A DNA stretch of 64,000 bases from Parietichytrium sp. I65-24A. Its lineage: Eukaryota; Sar; Bigyra; Thraustochytrida; Thraustochytriidae. Of the stretch, positions 46,786-58,000 are shown one piece after another (position 1 is the stretch's first letter; the number at the start of each line of letters is the position of its first letter). The stretch is taken from positions 62,001 to 126,000 of the forward strand of contig BLSF01000010.1 in the NCBI GenBank assembly GCA_012862575.1, in the 5' to 3' direction. Position numbers and translations under genes: made by a program. The notes under the pieces were generated by a model, which was not told the origin of the DNA, did not search any database, and saw only the letters and a list, made by a program, of their open reading frames with translations.

Positions 46786-49700
46786 CTACTTCTCTTCCCT
46801 TGGAGTCTTCACTTGATCTAAAAGATTGCTGACGGTTTGACCGCCTTTAGCACCAGGTGGCAAGGACGAAACCTCTCTCTGTTCTTGGGGAACGAGTGCG
46901 GCCTCAGACGAAAGTTCCTGGATTTCCACTTTATCCTTCGCCTCATCTGACGCCTTCTTTTTGCTCCTTACCTGCTCGAGGTTCGGAACAGCCATGGGCA
47001 TCTCTGGAATGACCTTAGAGATGTCAAACATGTTCTTGCCCTCACCATATCTGTGGATGATATTTGCAGCGATAAGCCTCGCAAGCTGCTCAGTGTTGTT
47101 TTTGGATTCCAAAACCGGACTGCCGGGCTTTGTAGCCGCAGTGGTTTTCTTTTTGTTCTTGCTTTTGAAGCGAGCGTCCGCTTTCAGAAACCCTTCGAGT
47201 TCGTTTTGGAACTTGACATCGGTGGACTTGAGCTTATCTAATTCGACCGCAAGCACTTCGGCAAGTTGCTGCTGCGTTACTAGATAGCCCTCCGATTTAA
47301 AGACTCTGCGCCCGATCGTGTCTTCTTCGTCCAGAAGCTGATTTTTAATGACGAAATCATCAGTGAGCTCACTGATGGCATAGTCACTAATGTACTCTTC
47401 TGCAGACAATCTGAATCCTGGGAGCGTGCGGAGGAGACTTGAGAGCATCTCCAGCACTTCCGCTGGCAGCGTTTGACTGTGCTCCGCGGCAGTTTTAACT
47501 TCGACATACGCCTCAACTAAAATTGCAAGCAAAATGTTCATCAGCATGAACAAACATACGAACAGAAACGAGTAATAGAATGTCACCGCTGCAAAATTTG
47601 AAGGGTGCTTGAAGAGCTCGGTCGCGACGCTCAGATCTCCCAAAAGCATCGAGAAGCAGGTGTTGAAGGCGAGCGGTAGAGTCGAAAAGCTAGAGATACT
47701 GCTTCCAAAGATCACATACGCTAGCATCGAGTACACGAAAAATATCAATGCGAAGAGGACAGAAAAGTGAGCGAGATCGGCTGCAGCGTTTTGAATGGTC
47801 CGAGTCACCAAGCCCATTCGCTTCTGGAAGTCCAGGACCTTGAGAATCCTGAAGACAATCAATATGATTGAAATCCCATTCCAACTCATATATGATAAAG
47901 ACTTATCACTCAGACTTTTCGACTCGACGAAGTAGTTGAGCATCTCGTCCATGCCAGATATATTTGCGTTTGTGAATCCCGCTGATGCTGTCTGATCAAT
48001 ATAAACACCATACCTTTCCGCAGGTGAGTAGCTTTCTGCATCTCGGTTGTACGCAATCCAGTCTACACCATTCACTACAAACAGGAGGATGCTGGCAAGA
48101 TCCAATATGTTCCAAAATGAGGCAAAATAGGCGAATGGACTGCGCGTTCGGTACCATGCCATGATGAGCTCCTTTGCCTCTATCGCGAGGTTGAAAACGG
48201 TCAACACGAAAAACGCAATCTCTATGAAATGCTGCTGTCCTCCGCCCTCCGCTGAGTACTGCTCCACGCGAAAAGTCTGCACTATATAATTCATATTGAC
48301 CCGTCCACCAGTTTCAAATGTAAATGTAATCAGCGTGTATGCAAAGAGATGATGCTCGGGATTGTACACTACAAAACTAACAAACAGGTCGCTGGTATCA
48401 CTGTCCAAGTAAAATCCCTCCTTCCCATAAGCCAAAAAACGCAACGCGTCCGCATTCCTGAGATTCACGTCAAAATACAATGGGAAACCGCCCCAATTTG
48501 AAGAACTTGACGCTTCTGCGTAATGGAATCCATATGCAAGGCCCATGCTGCTGACGTTATTAGAGTCTTTGGGATCGTGGTACACGTCTTTATCGGCAAA
48601 TATGGCTGAATCCACATTCAAGCTACTAGACTTGAGAAAAACAGGATCGGCCCCAAACGGCTCTGTAGAGTACTCACCCGCTCGGCAAGTGTCAGCGAGA
48701 TACGAAAAGCGTGATGTGCAGTTTGTGTACTTGCTCCGCTTTTGCAAAAGCAATACACCACCGATCAATCGATTTGCCGACGAAACGTATCGTTTCAGTG
48801 GAATGGCGGGGTCCGGAGTAAGTCGCTCGAATTCTTCCTTCGTGCTGTACTCAAAAAGCTCGAAACCCTGCTGATACACAGTCTCAAATGTTCTTTCGCA
48901 GCAGTCTCCAAGATCAAGCCCGCACTGTACTGAGGAGCACTCCTTGTCACAGACACCGTCCGCCAACATTGTGCAATAGCAGCTTGGTGCGCACACATAG
49001 TTAAGAAGTTGGGCAGTGTCGTCGCACATCCCATTATCAAAGTTGCATTCCCCAATATTGCACTCATCATCGCATATGCTGTTCACGAGCATGCTATACG
49101 TACATTCTTCGCTTGCAGCTTCTTCACATGTGGACTACATTATAGATTCCCCCACTTAGTATCCACAAATAGCCTTAAAATCCTTGGGTCGCGAGAAACT
49201 CAAATTGCAAAACAACTTACTGGTATGTCCTCGTAACATTCTTCCATGTCCGCATCGTAAGAGCAATGGAATTTATCTGTACACCCTTTCATGTTGCCGT
49301 GGCACGCTTCACATGTAAGGCCGTGTTCGCATGCGCCTGCTTGAGCTGTCTGGAGCGCCCTTCGGTCGCCCAAGTCCCGTTCGGCCGGAACGCATTCCCC
49401 ATTCCAGTCACAGAATGCATGCGACTTTTCGCAGCTTGTTTTGAACTCGCAGAACGAGCAATTTGATTGGCATTTCGAAGTACAAGATTCTCCGCTCCAG
49501 CTGCAAGCCGCATTGTCCGTGCAAGAATACTCGTCTACGCAAGCGCTGCACCGGGAGCTGCACAAATTCGACGAGGACAAAATACGGGCCGGACCCGGCG
49601 GAGGGACAGGCGGTTGTACAGTTGCTGTTGGAGCAGTCGTCGGACTTTGCGTTGGCGGAGGTCCTTGCATCACTCCCTCGGTCGGGGTTGAAGTTGGAGC

Positions 49701-52700
49701 GTTTGACGCCTGTTGCGCTGTCGGTGATTCCGTTGCCTCTTCTGTCGGTGCTTCAGTTGGCTCTTCTGCCGGTGATTCTACAGGAGGGTGCGTGGGCTGT
49801 CCTGTTGGTTGCTCCGTCGGTTGCGCTGTCGGAGCCCCGGTTGGAGCTTGGACCGGCGATTGCGTAGGCTGCTCCGTTGGCTCCTCTGTTGTTGGCGCAT
49901 CCGTCAATTCTTCTGACGGTTGCTCAGTAGGTCCTGCTGCTGGTTGTTCTGTTGGTTCTTCTACAGGAGGATTGGTGGGCTGCTTTGTTGGCGCATTCGT
50001 CAATTCTTCTGACGGCTGCTCAGTAGGTCCTGCTGCTGGTTGCTCTGTTGGTTCTTCTGTCGGTGATTCTACAGGAGGATTGGTGGGCTGCTTTGTTGGC
50101 GCATTCGTCAATTCTTCTGACGGCTGCTCAATGGGGCCTTGCGCTGGCTGTTCTGTCGGTGTTTCTGTTGGCTCTGAAGCTGGAACAGGGGGTTCGGCAG
50201 TCGGGCTCTCGGCCGGGCTTTCTACGGGTTGATTTGTTGGTGATGAGGCTGGCGCCTGTGCACTCGGGCTCTCAGCCGGGCTTTCTACGGGTTGATTTGT
50301 TGGTGATGGGACTGGCGCCTGTGCACTCGGGCTCTCAGCCGGGCTTTCTACGGGTTGATTTGTTGGTGATGGGACTGGCGCCTGTGCACTCGGCGAAGCA
50401 ACAGGGGTTTGCGCGCTCGGTGCTGCCACTGGTGCTTGTACAGGGGCAGAGTTAGTAGTGGGCTGAGTGGAGCCCTGACCAGAGCTCGACGGAGCAGTCA
50501 CGCTTCCCAGTGAAACTTCACACTGCACACCATCGTAATCGGTGTCGCACACACACTCAGCTTGGGTGCTCGAGACCTCTGCACAGGTTCCGTGCCCAGA
50601 GCACGTCCTACCGCTACATAGGTCGAAAGAGAAGTCGTCAGCGTTAAACTTGTCCGCTGAGACCTTGTCAAGCGCCTCCTTCAGTTTATCCTTGTCAGTG
50701 GCTATGGATTGGATATAAGTCACGTTGAGAGCACTGGAGGACTGATATGTTTCAAGACTTTGCAGCGCGCTATCCTTCGGATAGAGGTCGAACCGAAAGG
50801 ATTTGGACGTGACTGGGCTTGAAACCGACTCAAAAGTGAATTCGAAGTCAATGCCCTCGTAGAAAGCCAAAGACGATACGTCGGAGTTCATCAGACTGCC
50901 ATCCAAAGCAATGGACGTATAAGTGTTATCCCCTGAAAACTCGCGATTGATTGTGAACTCTAATGTGTCAGTGCCCAAGCGGCGGCGTCCTGTCAGGGAT
51001 TCGATGTTGACTGTGCAAGTTGATGACGTCCCACATATTTGGGAAGTGATAGATTCCTGAAACAGAGCCAAGACCTCTTCAGTTAATGCACCAGATGTCA
51101 AAGTGATTACTATTTCTCCAGTCGCATCTTCTTCGATTGTGGACGTCACATCGAGCTGGCTTTGGTAATCGGTCTCGAAGCTTGCAATGAACTCAGTATT
51201 GAAACTCTCGAGTTCCGCAAGTAGATCATTGATCTCTGAATCTGTCAAATTCGACAGAGAAACCGAGACAGTTGCGACTTTTTCTGCGGTAACCGAAGTA
51301 GTCGGGGCAGCGGTAGTACCGCTTCCTGAGCTCGTAGTCGGCGTAGTTGCAGAGGTCTCATCTTTCCTGCACGTCAAAAGCTGCAAGTCCCAGACACAAC
51401 TGGCTGCTGAAAGTGTGCATACATTCACGTCGAGACACGCGGCACATTCTGTTGCGCAAGTCGGTATTGGGAGGCATGAGTCGGAGTCTGTATTGCAAAG
51501 TAAGCCGTCATCGCAAAAGTCTAGTGGAACACTCGAACACAGAGACTCCGCATCCACATCTGCGGCAAAAGTACATTCTGAGCTTTCCCAAGTACAGAAC
51601 TCCTGGCTCGCGCATCTTGAGGCAGAATCACACGCGTAGCCCTCGCAGTCGTTAGCAAAGCAGGTTGGTTCGCAAAAGCTATCATCAGAATTCCATGAGC
51701 AACCATCAAAGGCATCACACTCTGTAGAATTGCAAAATTGACACTGGTCATAGGCTTCAGCACAAGTTTCCTCATAGCACTCTGAAGTGGTAGACGAGAA
51801 ACTACAATCTTGCTGGAGGCAGGCTTCCTCATTGAGGCACGCGAAGCATTGCGCCGAGCTGCAGATAGCGTTTATGACCCCTGTCTCGATATAACAGAGC
51901 TCCTGGACTTCCGTCTGAGTGTCGCTGATATTTGCAGCAGTTTCTTTGCACTTGTCCCACTCGAGGAGAGTGTAGTCGTGGTATACTAGAGAAGTTGTTG
52001 TCACCGGAGATGCAGTAGGAGAGTTTGTTGTTGTGCCATTTGTTGTGCTGTTCGTCGCTGTTGGAGATATTGTTGGAGAACTCGTTGAAACGTTTGAAGC
52101 CGTTGGAGTAGAGCTCGGGGCGGCCGTTGGCGAGCTCGTTGTGTCATTAGAGCCAGTTGGACTCAGTGTCGGTGCCATAGATGGGGCGGGTGTCACAGCT
52201 GCATACTCCAGAACTTTGGTGTAAATTTTCCCGGAAATACCTCCCCGCGAAGCTTTGAGCTGAATGGACCAGTCCCCGTCCGGGAGACTTGCTGAGGCCT
52301 CTACAGTTTCGTTGAGGGACGTGAAGGTTTGATCGGTCGTGTATAGACAAATTTCATGCATTGAACTGCACAAGTTCCATGACGCAGCAGCGAGTTCCGA
52401 GGCGTCTGAGAAGTCCACCTCGATTTCGATGTACACATCGGTCAGCGCCGTTTTAGGGTAATAGCCACAGTCGTCTGCGCACCCATAGTCGCCCCACGCC
52501 CGGAACTCTAGTGGCTCGTCGCAGATTCCATCTCCACAGACGGGGTCAGTAAACATCTTCTTCACGACAGTTTCATTCAGCCATGTCCAGATATCTGACG
52601 CTGACCAGTCTATGTCGGAGTACCCAGATAAGACAGCATCTTTCACGGCTTCTTCCACTAGAAATGCGCTTGTGGGCGTCCGTTGCTCCGTGAGCATCAC

Positions 52701-53039
52701 GAGGTAGAGAGATACGTAACCTAAGAACGCAAGCAAGCTGCAATAATTAAGGCGATTGTCTCGGCTTTGCTTTAAATGTTCGTTCACGTTTTCCACGAGC
52801 ACCCTGCCAGGGAGCATTTCGAGATCTCCTGTCCTCGTTTTTCGGTATACGTTTCCAGGCTCCTTCCCATTTTCTTCATCTACTTTGACCGAGCGGGTAG
52901 CTGGGGTTGTGGCTTCCCTCCGCAACAACAATCGCCTGCTGCTCCCTTGAGATGAATGAGAACGGCGGACGTCTTCATCGTTCTCATCCTCGCCATCTTT
53001 CAGGGCATTTAAAACAGCAGCTACAGCAGCACCTTGCAT
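46786..53039 (-). CDS. Giant polycystin-2-like (TRPP) channel with ~1,200-residue extracellular insert, two exons
   Basis: Exons 53039-49221 and 49134-46786; ~2055 residues. The frame extends upstream to a GTG at 53144, but the first ATG is 53039. Residues ~97-119 are helix S1 (LNYCSLLAFLGYVSLYLVML). Then follow CGDGICDEP...GCADDCG (LNR-like), a Ser/Thr-rich spacer, Cys-rich modules, an EGF-like module (~805-845, CSGHGTC...CDTDYDGVQC) and a long PT-rich stalk (~850-1150). More Cys repeats and two Lin-12/Notch repeats (~1275-1355, LVNSICDDECNIGECNFDNGMC) come before the polycystin TOP domain. Helices S2-S6 (~1578-1830) include the pore segment FNTCFSMLLGDLSV. A Lys-rich cytosolic tail ends the protein. 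Splicing joins EDIP to STCEEAASEECTYSMLVN, completing an LNR. It is a Ca2+-permeable, probably mechano- or chemosensory cation channel. Confidence 0.88.
49135..49220 (-). other. Polycystin intron (86 nt)
   Basis: On the - strand it starts GTAAGTTGTTTTG and ends TATAATGTAG. Phase 0. It joins two long frames that otherwise look like separate genes. Confidence 0.9.
49905..50130 (-). repeat. Minisatellite in polycystin stalk, 96-108-base units
   Basis: Three starts of TTCTTCTGACGG at 49908, 50004 and 50112 (+ strand). Units encode EQPSEELT(N/D)APT repeats of 32 and 36 residues and stay in frame. Confidence 0.85.
50200..50395 (-). repeat. 63-base minisatellite in polycystin stalk
   Basis: About three near-identical 63-base units encoding a 21-residue SPTNQPVESPAESPSAQAP.. 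repeat. The high identity suggests recent expansion and likely length polymorphism. Confidence 0.9.
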
Positions 53040-55066
53040 ACTTGGCAAAATAGTTTTCTCCCGCCCAGACCTGCTGTCCTGTAAAGTCACCGATTCTCCT
53101 TTCGAACGACCGCCCAAGCCCGTGCAAGCAAGCCAAGCAGCCACTGCTTCGCCGCCAGCCCGTCAACGCTTTGCAGGTCACAGATGCTTGCTCCTCTCGA
53201 GAGGTTTGCTTCGTCAGTCCCCAGTCTGCCCCTCAAGCGCGTTGGAAGTTGGGAGCTGGGAGCTGGGAGTTGGCAGGAGTAAATTGTGCTTACTCCTTTC
53301 CTTGCCCAGTTGATTCACTCACAGTCAATGAAGACTTCGGAAAGACGTTCAAGGTTTTGGACAGCAAGGTGACAGCTCTTTCCCTCTACGAGCGAATGAG
53401 TGAATGAAAATGAATGAACAAGTAGCTTGCTTACAGTTAGCCCGGTCGTCGCGTGGCTGTCACCTTCTTGGCCCTCTCATGCGCGTCTGAGATCGTCTGA
53501 GAGTGAATCCCAAATGCTTCCAAAACCTTTCCAGACGTTGCTAAACGCCTCGACTCGGAAGGAAGCCCCAAACGCGACAAACTCGCTCCTGAAATTCCTT
53601 TCCTTACCGGTAGTACCTTTGTCTTGGACTGAAAGATTGGGATCGATCACCTACGAGATGAACAGCAAGATGAGGTGGCCTCTAGGAGCTTTGGAACTGT
53701 GGGACTGGAAGACGACGTCTACGCGAAGCACTGAGACGTTGGCTTTCTAGGCTCCTCTGGGCGGACGCATCAAATCCAAGTCCCTCTAAACGAGAGACAG
53801 GTTGGCTCTTCTCACTCGAAGGCCATGGGGATAAGATATGACATGACATAGGTGCCGTGCGTTGGACGCTCAGCGCTCTCAACTGCCAACGACGACTGAC
53901 GGTGTTACTTTATGTTCGAATAATTTACGTCTATCATAAACACAATTTATACATCTTGCAGCCCCATGCGCATAAACGCTCATGCAAAAGCAGACACTTG
54001 TCAAAGTGAGGACTAGGAATTCGAAATTGCAACCTTTACTTTGTGTTACATTTATTCTCAGTCAAAGCACGTGAGTCAAAGTGGAGATTTCTGGCTGGAA
54101 GTGTTCTCAGCTAGGTAAACTCCACGTCTTGGTTGATCAATGTTCTAAATGGACATGAAAGACAAACCGTAAAGTGTAAGTTGCAATTTGCAATTTTCAG
54201 CTCTACGAACGCATCTGTCAGCACTGTCATCATTGTCAGTATTGTCAGCCCAAAAATGCCCAAAACATCCCAAAACGTTTCAACCGTTGGAATCATAATA
54301 GTAGTTCCGCAAAAACGGATCAAAAAAAGTCCTGCAAAAGTCTCGACCTGCATTCTCTACGGTGCGACTATACCTAGCAGCCGAGCAGCCGTATCTCCGA
54401 GAGCCGCGTTTTGGGAACCTCAGAACTGGGAGAGAACGAGAGCAGCAGTCGCACAGAACCACGCTCCGCGCACTAGCCCTTGTGACCACTTGGCACTGCG
54501 ACCAAAGCGGAGAACCAGCCGCGGACACGCCGTGCTGGCCGTCAGCATCCCGGTTCTTACGCGCTGAGGGTCGGGTTCCAACGGGGCCCCTGGTCGAGTC
54601 ACGCGAAGATTTTGAAAATTTGAAATCTCCATTTCTGCATTTCTACTTTTCTACATCTCTACTTTTCTACTTTTCTCCATCGTGCAGACCAGTGGCAGTG
54701 GAAGTGGAAGTGGCAGAGCGAACAGCTGGGCATCGGTATTTGGGGAGTGGAGCAAATACCATATACTGTGGCGCACGCAGACACGTTGCAGTCGTCGTTT
54801 TGGTTGGTGCGGTCTGCGAGTGTGGTCTTGGTTTGAAAAAAGATCGTTAAGCGCGAGCTGGGATTGGGATCCAGGTTTGTATGCGGTGCATCGGGAGCTG
54901 CACTTTCGCGATCAGCGATCGGCGACCATCGAGCAGTGATTCAGAATCAAGTGGAGTTTGATTTGGCGAAAGGGGTGTTGCGGCGATATAGTGAGTGGGG
55001 TGAGGGGAAAGGCTCAGAAGATATTGGAGAGCCGCTCCGCAGGGCGGTGCAAAATTAGTTTAGCAG
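53040..55066. other. Intergenic gap between divergent polycystin and CABIN1 genes
   Basis: Two-kilobase divergent promoter region. Contains GGGAGCTGG repeats (53249-53275), a TGACWGTGART site at 53318, CTGTCA/TTGTCAG-rich sequence at 54206-54250 and TTTCTAC repeats at 54640-54680. No gene supported. Confidence 0.5.
53318..53328 (-). promoter_or_regulatory. TGACWGTGART site
   Basis: Exact - strand match (ACTCACAGTCA on +), 279 bases upstream of the polycystin ATG and in its orientation. Confidence 0.5.
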
Positions 55067-58000
55067 ATGAGGCGCTGGGCAGCGATAAATGATGAAAACT
55101 CCTCATCAGAGCCGGACAGCTCTTCAGAGAGCGAGGTTGCAGATGGGGAGGATGATGCACAAGCCAGAGAAGATATGGAAATTGACAAGGGTGGCCTCTC
55201 TAGTCAGTCAGAGTCGGAGGCAAAGGACGAGTCGGATCTGAAGAGAAGTTCAGTTTCAAAGTCAAACAGGCAACTTAAACGTCGCAGGGTGGAGAGAGAA
55301 ACGCGAGAAAATGTAGAAATGCGAGAGGCGGACGCACACAGACGGTACTCCACTGCTTTGGAATTATTGTCCAACGGATCAGCTCACTCCGAAGACTGGA
55401 AACAGGCTCGGGAGCTATTCACAGGGCTTGTGGCGGAGAAAGATGTTTTGTCTCATAGGCAGTTGAAGCTTGGGCCAAAAATTCTTTGTTCTGCTCTGAG
55501 GAATCTTGCTGTGATCGAACAAGAAGAAGGGCGCAATGTCGAAGCAATGGATCTCGTGAAAACATCAATGAAGTACGATCCCTCGGATATATTGGCATGG
55601 CGACGGTTGGGGTGCTTGGCCAGGAACTGTGAAGACTATCTTTTAAGCAAATTTGCTTTTGAACAAGCAGTCTTTCGAGGCAAGCTGACTGGGCGCACGA
55701 GCTATTTATATATCTTATCGGATCTTGTCCAAGCAGCCTTCATACTCGGAAATGACAAACAAGTCCAGAATTTGGGCCAAAACTTCGAGCATGAGGAGGA
55801 CGTCATAGTTCGGGCGATGGTGCACTTGTCGAAATGCCCAAGTAAAGAAGCCGAGTCGGAGTTGCTCTCCAAATTCAGCACCGTGCTGCCTGAGAAGGTT
55901 TTATCGCCTCTCAAAAATATTTGCAAAGCTAGGTGTGCGTGGCGCACGTTGCCAACGCGTGCGAGCAATCAGACCTGCATTCATAATCTCGCGAAACCGC
56001 TTGCCGTTCCGGTCAAATCAACCCGATTAAATTTTGCTACACTCCTGGAATCTCTTCTGAACGTTGCCAAACTCCTCACTCCCAACAGAGTCTGTTCCTT
56101 TTCCATAGATGGAGTGACTTCGACTGCTAAAGTGGAACCTTCAATCGAGAGCAGTGAAAAAGCACCGCAAGTTAAAGAACCCAAGAGCGTTGAAGATGAC
56201 AAGTCGTTATCATTGGCTTCTGAAGAGCAGCCGCCAAATAGCGCTCAAAGTGCAGTCGCGAACTCGAAAGCAAAGAAAAAGGAGATTGTAGAGCCGAAGC
56301 GGGTTTCTAAAAGAGTGCGTGCCAAAGAAGAGGATCTGCAGAAAGAAAAGCAAGCTGCTTTGAAGCGTGCCACGAGACAGGAGTCTCCCTTGGAAAGGCT
56401 GTTTGAAATTGTCTTCGGGGGAGGGGTTGACACTTGCTTGGAGACATTCGCCGGCTTTACAGCAACTGGTGAAGATCATGAGAATGCTGAAGAGCAGACG
56501 CACGCTGCGAAGGTAAAAGAGAATTTGGCAATAGAAAGTATCAAATCAGATCTGACAGCAGATCCAATTTTCACAGTGGCTGACACGGACTCATTGCTTG
56601 GAGATAGTAGTCGAGTGTTTCTCAGCCTGAACCAGAACACCGCATCTGGTGGTAATCGAGGCGCGCGAAGACCCCGCAAACGCAAGGTGCACGACCCTGA
56701 GAAAGAAGACTCGCTGTTTGCAGGCAACACAGCACAGGCTGAACTTTTTCTTAAGGAACGTCGCCCGGCTGCGAGCGGAGATCTCTTCTTGGAAGTATTC
56801 GCGGGGCTATGTCAGAGCATTATGGATTTTGAGGGAACCTGCCAGTCTTTAAAGCTTTGCGATCTTTTAATGCGTGGCTTAGACTATATCACCGATGACA
56901 TTCGCGCGGAACTCTTTCATCGTGAAGAGTTTCCATTCGTAGTAGTAACCTGCGCGGAAGTGTTTTTGGAAACCTGCATAGGAATGGAGAGACATGATCT
57001 ACTCGCCCCTGCAACGGAGTGTATTGCTCTATCGCACCAAGCGCTGGAAAGCTATGGGCGAGTTGTGACTACCGCAAGTCGAGAAATCAGTAGTCTTGAA
57101 TGTTTAGCTCGGGCTTATTGGGCACACCTCAGATTGTTAACCTTGAGAGAAGATGCAAAGTCTAGCGAAGTGGGGGCCACAGTGCAGCAGGTGAAATACT
57201 TGCTCTCAAGACTCAAGACATTGAAAAGGGGAGATTTATCAATCCGGCTCCCTCACCTGTCATCTGACAATGTCATCTCTCTCTTGAGCATAGAGAACAA
57301 GGACAAAGACCTGGAGAGCAAGGACAATATCAAGGTTGCAAAGAGCTTGTTTCTGGAAGCTCAGAAGAAGAAATCACAAGGCACTTCTGGGGAGGGGCTC
57401 GACACTGAGTCCCCCCAAGCCCGCGTCTTTGAGCTATTGATGTCTCGCTACACTGCACGTTCAGAGAACGGGCACATGAAGTTGCAAAATTTTGACGAGT
57501 TGGAGTCTGAAAAGAAGCAAGCAGCCCTCGACATATCAAGAAATCGCGAAACGTCACCGCTTGTTTTAGACATACTCTCAGCTACAAAGGTGGCAGTCGC
57601 GGATGGGCCGGCACGCTTCCAAGTTATGTTACGGGCTATTTTGGAACATGTCTCTCACTTGATCATAAGTACTTCCCCCTTGTTTGAAGGTGAGGATTCA
57701 ACGGAGCTTGACTCCAAAATTACGGCTCTCCCATTCCTGTTTTCGGATGCACTGCTGCTACTTTGCGAGGAATCACCTCCAGGAACTTCAGAGAGGTCTG
57801 TCCTTCCAGCGCTCGTTGTTTTGACTGGCTATCGCTTGCTTCCTATACTTGGTAACGTGCCGCGGTACATGGACGCTCTAAGAATTTTGGGGCAAGAATC
57901 GGGCACAAAATCATCTGCAGTAAAGGGCGTTCAGCGAAGGGTTCTTGCATGGTGTTATACAAGGATACATTCCATAGACCAGCAAAGTGCGCCCCAAGCC

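Noticed and set aside
49441-50455. Open frames on the + strand rich in Val/Gly/Ser (263 and 135 codons)
   Set aside because: Antisense of the PT-rich minisatellites in the polycystin stalk.
53040-53144. Start of the polycystin gene at the upstream GTG
   Set aside because: Non-ATG start with no supporting homology; the ATG at 53039 is preferred, though a missed upstream exon is possible.
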